Positions 11,030 through 18,934 of a stretch of 30,163 nt of DNA are shown here, piece after piece; the stretch's first letter is position 1, and each line of letters begins with the position of its first letter. The stretch is from Acrasis kona (Eukaryota > Heterolobosea > Eutetramitea > Acrasida > Acrasidae), in NCBI GenBank assembly GCA_026419775.2, contig JAOPGA020000931.1, positions 1 to 30,163 on the forward strand, written 5' to 3'. Below the pieces are notes generated by a model, which worked only from the letters and a program-made list of their open reading frames with translations, was not told the DNA's origin and ran no database searches. The position numbers and the translations under genes were made by a program.

Positions 11030-12313
11030 ATGTTCAGCATTCCAGATGATGGACCAGTAGCGAATGGTAATCAAAGACAGCGTGCTGGTGTGAAGGAGGC
11101 GATACATTATACAACTACAAAAGTTGAGATGCTCGACTTCGAGGAAAGTGATAACTTGGATCTCGCCATTTCAAACGCTGAATATAATTCATCTAGCAGA
11201 AACATGTCACGACTTGAAAACCGTAGACCATCGACGATTCAACAAAACAACAGCTCGTTTTCTTCGAGGCCAATAAGTGCTAGAGGTTCACGTCCTACTT
11301 CAGCTGTCAAAAGACCAAGTGGATATTCGAAAGGACTTGAGGATATGGATCATTCAGAACCACCACCTACAGTCAAACAAATGTTCGGAATGCAAGGGAG
11401 TCCAAGCGAAATGTATGCAGAGGATACACCACCTACTTATGAAAGGTCTCCTAGAGGACATATTTTGAATCGAGAAGAACCACTATCTCACATTATAACG
11501 AAGAGGAAGGAAGCCAGTGCGTTCGATATAAAGGACAGAAGAAAGGCAATGATGAGGCCTATCCCAGAGGAATTTGGCTTCTTCAAATGTACAATAACTA
11601 GAAATAGAAGTGGTTTGAACAAGTTGTTCCCACGGTATTATTTGTATTCTGAGGAGTTTGGTGATACCAAGTTTCTACTTAGTGCCAAGAAAAGAAAAAA
11701 CAACAAGACTCCAAATTATACAATATCCATTGATAAGGAAGATATGGGCAGAAATAGCATGTCCTTTTTGTGTAAATTAAGGTCTAACTTTCTTGGAACA
11801 GAATTTAATATATTTGATGGAGGACACAATCCTTCAAAAAAGTTCGAAGGAGTTGGAAATCCAGAGGTTCGTCTCAATCTAGGGTGTATTCTTTATGAGT
11901 CCAACCTTCTTGGGTCCAAAGGTCCTAGAAGGTTAACTGTTGTAACTCCTCAACTAGATGGTAGCGGCGCTCCAAGTAAAGCATCGCAAGAAGTCCCATC
12001 TAATGTAGATGCTCCCCCAATTTTACATAAATATACAGAGAATGATTGGAAGCATTTGAAGGTAATGAAGAACAAATCTCCAGTTTACAATGAAAAATTG
12101 AAAGCATTCGTGCTAAATTTCAATCAAAGAATTTCCCATCCATCAGTGAAAAACTTTCAGCTAGTTGATCCAGACGATCCAGAAAAAGTATATTTACAAT
12201 TTGGAAAGATGGACAAATCTAAATTTGCTCTAGACTATAGGTGGCCTTTAACAGGTGCACAAGCTTTTTGTATAGCCATAACTGCACTTGATTCCAAGTT
12301 AGCATGTGAATAA
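11030..12313 (+). CDS. Tubby-like protein
   Basis: A single-exon 427-aa protein starting at the first in-frame ATG (11030). The N-terminal ~175 residues are Ser/Pro-rich and disordered. The tubby domain fills about 177-427: it opens with FGFFKCTITRNRSG, has the basic FLLSAKKRKNNK loop and LGTEFNIFDGG, and ends with the family-typical RISHPSVKNFQLV, YLQFGKMDKSKFALDY and a terminal DSKLACE. The domain binds PI(4,5)P2 through a basic pocket; in animals TULP3 links membrane receptors to IFT-A for delivery into cilia. A ciliary or membrane-trafficking role is inferred here, supported by the ciliary neighbours. The stop lies 17 bp from the stop of the convergent CEP135-like gene. Confidence 0.93.
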   Translation: MFSIPDDGPVANGNQRQRAGVKEAIHYTTTKVEMLDFEESDNLDLAISNAEYNSSSRNMSRLENRRPSTIQQNNSSFSSRPISARGSRPTSAVKRPSGYSKGLEDMDHSEPPPTVKQMFGMQGSPSEMYAEDTPPTYERSPRGHILNREEPLSHIITKRKEASAFDIKDRRKAMMRPIPEEFGFFKCTITRNRSGLNKLFPRYYLYSEEFGDTKFLLSAKKRKNNKTPNYTISIDKEDMGRNSMSFLCKLRSNFLGTEFNIFDGGHNPSKKFEGVGNPEVRLNLGCILYESNLLGSKGPRRLTVVTPQLDGSGAPSKASQEVPSNVDAPPILHKYTENDWKHLKVMKNKSPVYNEKLKAFVLNFNQRISHPSVKNFQLVDPDDPEKVYLQFGKMDKSKFALDYRWPLTGAQAFCIAITALDSKLACE

Positions 12314-12330
12314 TAGTAACATAATGTATT

Positions 12331-14817
12331 TTAGAACTTTTCATATAATTTATTCACTTGTGGGTTTCTTGCAAGCATCTTATTGCACTCCTCTTGCAGT
12401 AACATCCTCTCACTATCAGTTTTATTCACCAACTCTCTCAACCTTTTATTTTCATTTTCAAATGTTGTTAGTTTCACCTGGAGCTCAGCAATCTCTTGCT
12501 TTAATAATTTATTTTTAGACAATACTTCGGACTCTCTATCCCTCAACTTTACCTGCCCATCAAAACTATCCAACATTTTCTTTTCGTTTAAACTCAATAA
12601 ATCTTTGGCTTCCTCCAGCTCAATCCTCAATCTCTTGAGTTCTTCTGCGTCGAGATGGTTATATGATGATTCTTTATACAATTTAGCATGCTCCACTTGC
12701 TGATACAAACTACTGCTCTCCCTCTCCAATTGTTTAATCTTTTCATTCAAATCTCTTATCTGGTTAGACTTTTCCTTTTCCAACGAGAATAATTTTGCGG
12801 ATTCAATCTTTGATTTGGCAACATACTGGTCGGCTTCCTGCAATTTGATAATGTAATGCTTATTTTCCTTTTCTATTCCCTGTCTAGCTATATTAGCCTC
12901 TGATATTTTATATTCCAAATGACTAATCTTTTGATGGAGAGAGGCCACTTCTGTTGTCATATCGCCTCTGGTGGTCTCCAGCGTTCTATTTAAACTCTTT
13001 GTTAGCTCTACATCACGAAGCAACGCTTGTTTCGACCTCTCGTAGTCATACAGTCTATCTTGCAGCGACTTGATCTCCTCTTGTAGCATTCTGTTGTTGT
13101 TCTCGTGCCCTTGTATATCGATCAACATGGCTCTATTATCAATTTCTAATCTAGCCAAACAATCTTCTTTGAGATGGTTAATTTCCTGCAGTAACAAGTG
13201 CTGTTTTGATTCATAATCAGATAGCTGAGCTTCCTGTCTCTTTATTTCGTCCTTTGCTCTCGTAATCTCCAGATTAGATTGTTTGTAGTTGTTGGTGATG
13301 TCAGAGATTTCTTCTTCCTTCACAATAATACGTTGCTCTGCATGTAGTGCTCTATTTGTCTCTTGTTTTAATTGCTCTTTTGTAATCAGGAGCTGGTCAT
13401 TTAGCTGAGATTGTTGATCCTGTAAATACTGATTGTTGATGGATATATTGCGCAAATCCTCCTTGAATTGAATAATGGATTGATTAATGCTGTCTCTTTC
13501 GTCTTGCGCTGATTGAAGCCTGGATGTAAGTTCGTCCACCTTCCTTTGTAGCTTATCGCCTCTTCTCTTGTGGTCATTTAACTGTTGAAGCTGCTCCTGT
13601 ACCACTCTCTCTTGATCAATATTGCTCTTCTCTACCCGATCATATTTTAATTGCAGCTGGGATAGCTTGCCTTCTAAAAGCTGTAATTTTTCATCTTTTA
13701 GGTCGAGCTCATGATACTTCTCATCTCTTTGGAGGTCCATAGTTTTGATTACGTTCTTATGCTGTTCGTTATATCTCTCTTGCACTTTTAACTTTTCCTT
13801 CAAATCCTTTTCAGAGTGTTGTAGCTCTATGAATTGCTTGTCTATGCTCTTGATTCTTTGTTGACATTGTAGCAGTGCGCTCGTTAATTCTTCTCTGTTG
13901 CGATCTAAGCTGCTCACAAGCGACTTTAGCTCCCTCACATCGGACTCCCTTCTGCTGACTAGAGTGATTTGCTCGGTGTTTTTGCTTTGTAAGCGCTTGT
14001 GTTCGTTTTCGAGGTCTCTATTGGTCTTGTTCATTTCCATTACCTTTCTTCTCAAATCGCCCAACTCTAAATTCAAGTTTTGGCGTGAGTCTTCTGATTC
14101 CTTCCATTTTTGTTCGAACATTTGTTTATCCTTTTTGAGAATCTCTAAATCTTCATGCTCAATCTTCATGTCGTATGCGAGATCAAGTTGAGATTGTAAA
14201 AAGTGTAAATGCTTGGTGAGTTCTTGTATTGATTTTTGGTCTGCTTCTTCGTTCAAGTCGTTTTGTATAACGTGAAGTGGCTTCCCGCCATTTCCTTCGA
14301 CGATTTGTGAAAGGCGATTTATTTCCTCGTCCCTCCGCGTCAAGTTGTTTTGTAGTTCTTGTATGGTTGCTTGGTTTTGTAATTTTAGTTTATTTAAGGC
14401 GTCGTTTTCAACAGCAAGCTGATGCGAGCGACTTTCAACGACTTTTAAGATGTCAATGGTTTCCCTATCTATTGGCACACCGTAATCCTTTATCTTGTTG
14501 TGCCTTCTAATCTCAGCATTCTCTGGCGTTATTTTTCTTGTGGCTTCGTGTGTTTTTGTTAGTATTCGATTTTCTATTTTGTGTTTAATGTCCTCCAATT
14601 CGGTTTCCTGAGCTTTGTTTTTATGTACCAGCTGGCTCATCAAATGTTTTTTTTTGTTTAATTCTTCTTCTAGATGTTTTACATGATTTTTCAATTCCAA
14701 CTCGTCTTTCTTATATTGTTCTTCTCGTCGGAGAGCATTTTGATGCAGTTCGTTGTTTTCTCTTACTATGCGACCGTTTTCCTTCCTCAGAAGTATTATC
14801 TTCTGAGACTCTTCCAT
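12331..14817 (-). CDS. CEP135: CEP135/Bld10/TSGA10-like centriolar coiled-coil protein
   Basis: An intronless 828-aa protein, predicted coiled coil almost throughout, from the first ATG at 14817. The N-terminal part carries the features that separate CEP135/TSGA10 from generic coiled coils: LRKENGRIVRENNELH, then NRILTKTHEATRKI followed by ENAEIRRHNK, then RRDEEINRLSQIVEGNGGKP, matching the family 'RDxEIxRLxxxLEGGRP' block. In Chlamydomonas and animals the protein builds the cartwheel and centriole wall needed for basal bodies. It is shorter than human CEP135 (about 1140 aa) and lacks the N-terminal tubulin-binding coiled coil. In-frame codons continue upstream without ATG to about 14915, so a missing 5' exon is possible. 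The family call rests on short motifs; another ciliary coiled-coil protein is the alternative. Confidence 0.75.
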   Translation of the reverse strand: MEESQKIILLRKENGRIVRENNELHQNALRREEQYKKDELELKNHVKHLEEELNKKKHLMSQLVHKNKAQETELEDIKHKIENRILTKTHEATRKITPENAEIRRHNKIKDYGVPIDRETIDILKVVESRSHQLAVENDALNKLKLQNQATIQELQNNLTRRDEEINRLSQIVEGNGGKPLHVIQNDLNEEADQKSIQELTKHLHFLQSQLDLAYDMKIEHEDLEILKKDKQMFEQKWKESEDSRQNLNLELGDLRRKVMEMNKTNRDLENEHKRLQSKNTEQITLVSRRESDVRELKSLVSSLDRNREELTSALLQCQQRIKSIDKQFIELQHSEKDLKEKLKVQERYNEQHKNVIKTMDLQRDEKYHELDLKDEKLQLLEGKLSQLQLKYDRVEKSNIDQERVVQEQLQQLNDHKRRGDKLQRKVDELTSRLQSAQDERDSINQSIIQFKEDLRNISINNQYLQDQQSQLNDQLLITKEQLKQETNRALHAEQRIIVKEEEISDITNNYKQSNLEITRAKDEIKRQEAQLSDYESKQHLLLQEINHLKEDCLARLEIDNRAMLIDIQGHENNNRMLQEEIKSLQDRLYDYERSKQALLRDVELTKSLNRTLETTRGDMTTEVASLHQKISHLEYKISEANIARQGIEKENKHYIIKLQEADQYVAKSKIESAKLFSLEKEKSNQIRDLNEKIKQLERESSSLYQQVEHAKLYKESSYNHLDAEELKRLRIELEEAKDLLSLNEKKMLDSFDGQVKLRDRESEVLSKNKLLKQEIAELQVKLTTFENENKRLRELVNKTDSERMLLQEECNKMLARNPQVNKLYEKF

Positions 14818-15146
14818 GCCGCCAACAGCAATCAACGATTCACTTTGCCGCAAATCGAGGTTGTAATAGAATTTTAGTTGAGGACGTGTTTGAAGATGAA
14901 GGATTGATAATTGTCAACAAGAACAAGGCGGACAGGTTCACTCTTTTAGAGTTGTTCGTTGATTTATACTTGTTTAAAAATTAATCTCAAGAGTTTTTTC
15001 CACCTACTGAATTAGTTCAATCATGGTGCGAGTTTGTGACTCAATTAGTTAGCAAAACAATGGGTGAATTTCAAATCTTTAATTGAGGTTTATATGTATG
15101 CCGTTTTTGCTTGTGTACAAGGTAAAAGATTTTGAAGTATTAGCTT
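14818..15146. other. Intergenic gap (329 bp) upstream of the CEP135-like gene
   Basis: Holds the CEP135-like promoter and the 3' flank of the small gene at 15147. Its only coding-like content is a plus-strand fragment ending at 14984 (listed separately). The remainder, 14985-15146, is AT-rich with nothing recognisable. Confidence 0.55.
14856..14984 (+). pseudogene. Coding-like fragment resembling the start of an RluA-type pseudouridine synthase
   Basis: The plus strand reads ILVEDVFEDEGLIIVNKN then KADRFTLLELFVDLYLF to a TAA at 14982-14984. No ATG or plausible splice site supplies a start, and nothing downstream continues the domain. The segment resembles the RluA/RsuA-family strand 'YEDExLIVVNKPAG', but the following Pro-Ala-Gly is absent. 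It could be a relic of a lost gene or a coincidence in the divergent upstream region of the CEP135-like gene. Confidence 0.22.
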
Positions 15147-15404
15147 CTACTGCTTCTCCTTAGTGTTTGTCTTTTTTTCAGTCTTTTGATCGGTCTTCTT
15201 GTTTGCGTCGCCTGATCCATAATTAATCTTCGATCCTTCATCCCACTTCTGAGGGTCCTCAGTTAGTTTACCAGTCTTATATTCATCCCCTTTGCTAGGC
15301 TCTTCCTTTGCAAGAACAGGCATACTAGCATAATATCCTCTTGCTGAAAGTGTACGCACCGATCGACAAAGACCTATTGAGTATAATGTTCTTGAGTTGA
15401 TCAT
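15147..15404 (-). CDS. Small basic-acidic protein with a possible mitochondrial presequence
   Basis: 85 aa, not recognised. The N-terminal ~25 residues (MINSRTLYSIGLCRSVRTLS...) carry several Arg and Ser, no acidic residue, and can form an amphipathic helix, as mitochondrial targeting peptides do; an RGYY motif could mark the cleavage region. The rest is hydrophilic, with DPQKWDEGSKINYGSGD and a Lys/Thr/Glu-rich tail (KKTDQKTEKKTNTKEK). It begins at the only ATG and is separated from the ALKBH gene on the same strand by 135 bp. A small mitochondrial matrix or complex-assembly protein is possible, but the function is unknown. Confidence 0.6.
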   Translation of the reverse strand: MINSRTLYSIGLCRSVRTLSARGYYASMPVLAKEEPSKGDEYKTGKLTEDPQKWDEGSKINYGSGDANKKTDQKTEKKTNTKEKQ

Positions 15405-15539
15405 TTTGATGTTTGAATTATTTTTAAAAATAGTTCAACATTCCGTATCTTTAAATATTATGTCTTACAATCGGATATGTATATTCCTTTTTTACGATCA
15501 GCACAAGAGATAAAACAAGACAAACATATTTATATACAT

Positions 15540-16271
15540 TCAATTTACAATTTTGCGAAAGGTGATGTTGATCCTTGGTCTCTTGCAATCCTTTCTTTTA
15601 GGAACCGAGTGTTTGTATTCCTTTTGACAATCCCCTGACATCACAATAAGGCTACCATGCTTTAAGTTGACTGTCTTATTGAGATCCCTGTCCAATTTGT
15701 TATGTAATTTGAAATCTCTCGAGTGGCCCAGTGATACAGAGGCAATTCCCTGTTCTCTATCCAAATCTCTTTCATCATCGCTATGAGGTCCAATGTAATC
15801 ATCACCATTTCTATACAGATTGCACAGCGCGAAATTGTAAGTCTTCCCGGTGGCTCTCTCTACGTATTGTTTGAGTGTAATGAGAGGTTCAATCCATTGA
15901 AGAGCTTGCTTTGTAGTGCCGGAATATCTATAAGTCAAACCGTCATCACCATATGTTTGTGTTCTTCTAGAAGGTAGTAACTTTTTACCCATCATCATAA
16001 TTTCTTCTTGAACCCACATAATCTCTTTGTACAATCTAAGGTACAAGTCATCTGCATCAGATTTCGATAAAAATGAGTCCAAGTATTCAACTTTTGTATC
16101 TGCATTGATAATCCATTGTCTTTTTAGTTGTGTTTCCTCTATACGTTGCTTTTTATTGGATGTTATAAATGTTTCCTCGTCGTTTGTCGCCTGTATAGAT
16201 CTTTTTTTGTTCTGTACCCTCTTCTTTATTGACTCTAAATAATTGGTCGTTCTTCCCTCCATGCAAATCAT
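15540..16271 (-). CDS. ALKBH2/3-type Fe(II)/2-oxoglutarate DNA/RNA demethylase
   Basis: An intronless 243-aa protein. The AlkB fold is evident: YGDDGLTYRYSG (107-118) is the substrate-recognition lid of the ALKBH2/3 group; LCNLYRNGDDYIGPHSDDE carries the iron ligands H163 and D165; the third ligand is H221 in EYKHSVPK; RINITFR (233-239) holds the 2-oxoglutarate-binding arginines. The enzyme removes 1-methyladenine and 3-methylcytosine by oxidative demethylation. The N-terminal 50 residues are Lys/Arg-rich (KKRVQNKKR, NKKQR), consistent with nuclear import. Start ATG 16271 is followed by a second ATG three codons later. ALKBH2 and ALKBH3 cannot be told apart here. The upstream gap to the divergent GRAM gene is 76 bp. 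Confidence 0.92.
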   Translation of the reverse strand: MICMEGRTTNYLESIKKRVQNKKRSIQATNDEETFITSNKKQRIEETQLKRQWIINADTKVEYLDSFLSKSDADDLYLRLYKEIMWVQEEIMMMGKKLLPSRRTQTYGDDGLTYRYSGTTKQALQWIEPLITLKQYVERATGKTYNFALCNLYRNGDDYIGPHSDDERDLDREQGIASVSLGHSRDFKLHNKLDRDLNKTVNLKHGSLIVMSGDCQKEYKHSVPKRKDCKRPRINITFRKIVN

Positions 16272-16347
16272 GACTTCAAATTTCCTATCGAACGGACAAA
16301 AATGTCATTGTAATACTCATTTCCTAGTTAATTGTAAAGCTGCAGAA

Positions 16348-18921
16348 ATGAGTGAACCATCAAGGAAGGAGGTTGCACTAACAAGCACAGACAAGATTCC
16401 ATTAAGCTCACCCAAAAAGGTCCCAATAACTCCTCCATCGTCCCCTGCTATTCCATCTTCAACAAGATCACCCGAAAAATCACCACCACCTAAAACACAA
16501 ATAGATCAAGAATCCGCATCGGACTTGAAGAATGCTTTAGATCGTGATATAACGTCATCTAACGCTGAGGAATTTACGTGTGCATATCTTGCTAGAATTT
16601 TGCTACATGGCAAAATGTTGGTGTACGAGGACCGATTAGAATTTCACAGCAACATTCTCGGTCATAAAACTGATATAATGATACCATTTTCAGACATTAC
16701 CGATTGTGCAAAGCGAAACAGCCGCTATGTTGTCCCGCTCGCAATAGAAATATGCACCAAAACGACGGGCACACACTTTTTCAGCAGCTTCAGCAACAGA
16801 GATCAAGCCTTCCAAAGTCTTCATTCCCACTGGATACAAATCTATAAAAATCTATACGAACCATTCCAAGTTCAAAAAAGGAATTCCATCGATGACACCA
16901 ACAACATCAATGCCGTCAAGAGAAGAAGCATGAGCGCGACGGGAGACATTGAAAAAAGAAGGAGCTTAACAATCAACGATCCATCACCCGCCAATCATCA
17001 CACCAGATCAGAACCATCCAATTCCACATTAATGTTACCCACATCCAACGATGCCATGAAATCACCACCGCCGTCCACATCGACCTTCAATTCCCCAAGC
17101 AAAGCAGCACCACCGCCGCCCATCAACATTGCAGCCATATCCAACAGCGATCATCGCAAGCTATCCGTCAACACGCCCACGCCCACCACAGCATCCACTC
17201 CCACTCACTTTGATTACAAGTCGTTACCGATGGCAGCGCCATCACCACCCAAAATCATCATCACCGCACCCACCGAACCAGCGCACATGGTACCCGATTA
17301 CTTGGACAAATTGGATCAATTGGATACCGACCAACACAATGACATTTTCCAGACGACCGTCAAGATGACGCCGGTGTTACAAAACGTTACGTTCCCGGTC
17401 AGCACCGACGAATTCTTCTCGTTGGTGTACGGCAACCAATCGCCATTCATGAAGCAATTCCACGACAGCCTTCATGATTTACACGTGGAGATTGACGAAT
17501 GGAACAATGTGAATCACACCGGCGAGGCCATTGCGAGATGCGTCATGTACAAGTTGGACCAAAAGAGCGAATTTGGTCAATTGTTCACCAAACCAATGGC
17601 CAACATGTTACAGACCGATCGACTCGCACTCACCAGAAACAAGAGCAACAATCAAACGTGCATGTCGCTGCACTCCAGCATCGCCAGTCAGAATCTAGTG
17701 CCCACCGAAATGTTCCAAATCGAAATCAAATACTTTATCATCGACACCAGGAAATCAACCAGCAGCAGGAAGGAATGTAAGTTGGACGTGTTGGTGGGCG
17801 CCAACTGCAGAGGTGCCTTCTTCAGGACCAGCGCCGAATCGAGCGTGATCAAGGCACAAAAGAAGAGGATCGAACTGTGGCTCACCATGGTGCGCAGGTG
17901 CATCTCCGATCACCACAAAACAAACATGGACATTCGATACGATCAGGAGAGGTTGAGCCTCGAGGCGAGCATATTAGCTGCCATGAAAAAGTACGAAAAT
18001 CCACAGCTCACCAGCACTCACTTGTTGCCCGAACCACCGCTGTTGAATTCGTCTCCACCGCCATCGCCTCGTCAACGTGCCAAGTTGAAGGAGATGTTTA
18101 CGGAGAGCGAACTCAACAAGCCAGAGAAACCACTGCCCATGCTAAACACGCTGAATCAACAACAGCAACAGCAATCGTTACCATCCAGAGAATCAGGTAC
18201 GTTCAATCATCGATACGTAAAGTATAGTGCTGGTGGCGAATCGGAGGCAAAGTTCAAGAATCAATTCATACAGGGATATTCGTGGCATGACGATTCGCAT
18301 GTCGACGTGGTGAATACGCCCACCACTCCCATGATGAACAATGTGGAATTGGTGGACATGTTGGCCAACAAGAATCCAACCAATCATCACTTGTTTGACC
18401 CTGATGCACCACCCAAACCATTGACGTCCTCACAAGACAAGAAGCAACCGTCGCCACCTGCACCGTTGATCGTGCCGTCGAGTCCTGCTGAGCGTGCTGC
18501 TGAGGAGAGCGGATTCAAGATGGCGTTGAATTTGTTGTTTCAGTATTTGCAGATTATTGTTGGCGTGTTGATCGAAGCCGTCAGTGTTACGTTGGGATAT
18601 GTTCGTAACAATGCGTCCAGCGCTATCGTGTTTGTGGTGTTGTTCAGCGTTGCATGGGGTGTTTATTATAATGTACAGTTGAGCAGGGAGACGAATCGAT
18701 TGCGATCGGAGCTCAAGATTAGAATGGAGGAGAGCAGCGCGCAGTATGCATTGGCCAGAGAGTTGTTGAAGATGACTGGCGACGATCAGAAATATGATTA
18801 TAAATCTGTGCACAAGAAAATTTTAATGTACTTGATTAAGAATAATAAAATGAATGAGCAACAGGGGGTGAATCTTGATGATTTGTTGGATGTGTTGCGG
18901 ACAGAATTTGTAGAGGAATAA
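16348..18921 (+). CDS. GRAM-VASt domain membrane protein (Lam/Aster-like sterol transporter)
   Basis: A single-exon 857-aa protein. The start is taken at 16348 because earlier in-frame ATGs overlap the 5' end of the divergent ALKBH gene. Order: Ser/Pro-rich N-terminus; GRAM domain (about 75-168, AYLARILLHGKMLVYEDRLEF); long Pro/Ser/Thr linker; VASt/StART-like domain (about 346-525, beginning VTFPVSTDEFFSLVYG and containing FIIDTRKSTSSRKECKLDV); second linker with poly-Gln; a hydrophobic helix and a membrane span near 755-777 (AIVFVVLFSVAWGVYY); C-terminal cytosolic tail. This is the layout of yeast Lam/Ysp and animal GRAMD1 proteins, ER-anchored sterol carriers at membrane contact sites. The central part is strikingly GC-rich in codon choice. 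Stop TAA lies inside AATAAA (18917-18922), 13 bp from the IFT81 stop. Confidence 0.88.
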   Translation: MSEPSRKEVALTSTDKIPLSSPKKVPITPPSSPAIPSSTRSPEKSPPPKTQIDQESASDLKNALDRDITSSNAEEFTCAYLARILLHGKMLVYEDRLEFHSNILGHKTDIMIPFSDITDCAKRNSRYVVPLAIEICTKTTGTHFFSSFSNRDQAFQSLHSHWIQIYKNLYEPFQVQKRNSIDDTNNINAVKRRSMSATGDIEKRRSLTINDPSPANHHTRSEPSNSTLMLPTSNDAMKSPPPSTSTFNSPSKAAPPPPINIAAISNSDHRKLSVNTPTPTTASTPTHFDYKSLPMAAPSPPKIIITAPTEPAHMVPDYLDKLDQLDTDQHNDIFQTTVKMTPVLQNVTFPVSTDEFFSLVYGNQSPFMKQFHDSLHDLHVEIDEWNNVNHTGEAIARCVMYKLDQKSEFGQLFTKPMANMLQTDRLALTRNKSNNQTCMSLHSSIASQNLVPTEMFQIEIKYFIIDTRKSTSSRKECKLDVLVGANCRGAFFRTSAESSVIKAQKKRIELWLTMVRRCISDHHKTNMDIRYDQERLSLEASILAAMKKYENPQLTSTHLLPEPPLLNSSPPPSPRQRAKLKEMFTESELNKPEKPLPMLNTLNQQQQQQSLPSRESGTFNHRYVKYSAGGESEAKFKNQFIQGYSWHDDSHVDVVNTPTTPMMNNVELVDMLANKNPTNHHLFDPDAPPKPLTSSQDKKQPSPPAPLIVPSSPAERAAEESGFKMALNLLFQYLQIIVGVLIEAVSVTLGYVRNNASSAIVFVVLFSVAWGVYYNVQLSRETNRLRSELKIRMEESSAQYALARELLKMTGDDQKYDYKSVHKKILMYLIKNNKMNEQQGVNLDDLLDVLRTEFVEE

Positions 18922-18934
18922 ATTGTTTTTTATT

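Noticed and set aside
12383..14510. Several open frames antisense to the CEP135-like gene
   Set aside because: They are Ser/Leu/Phe-rich shadows of a coiled-coil gene without domains or splice logic.
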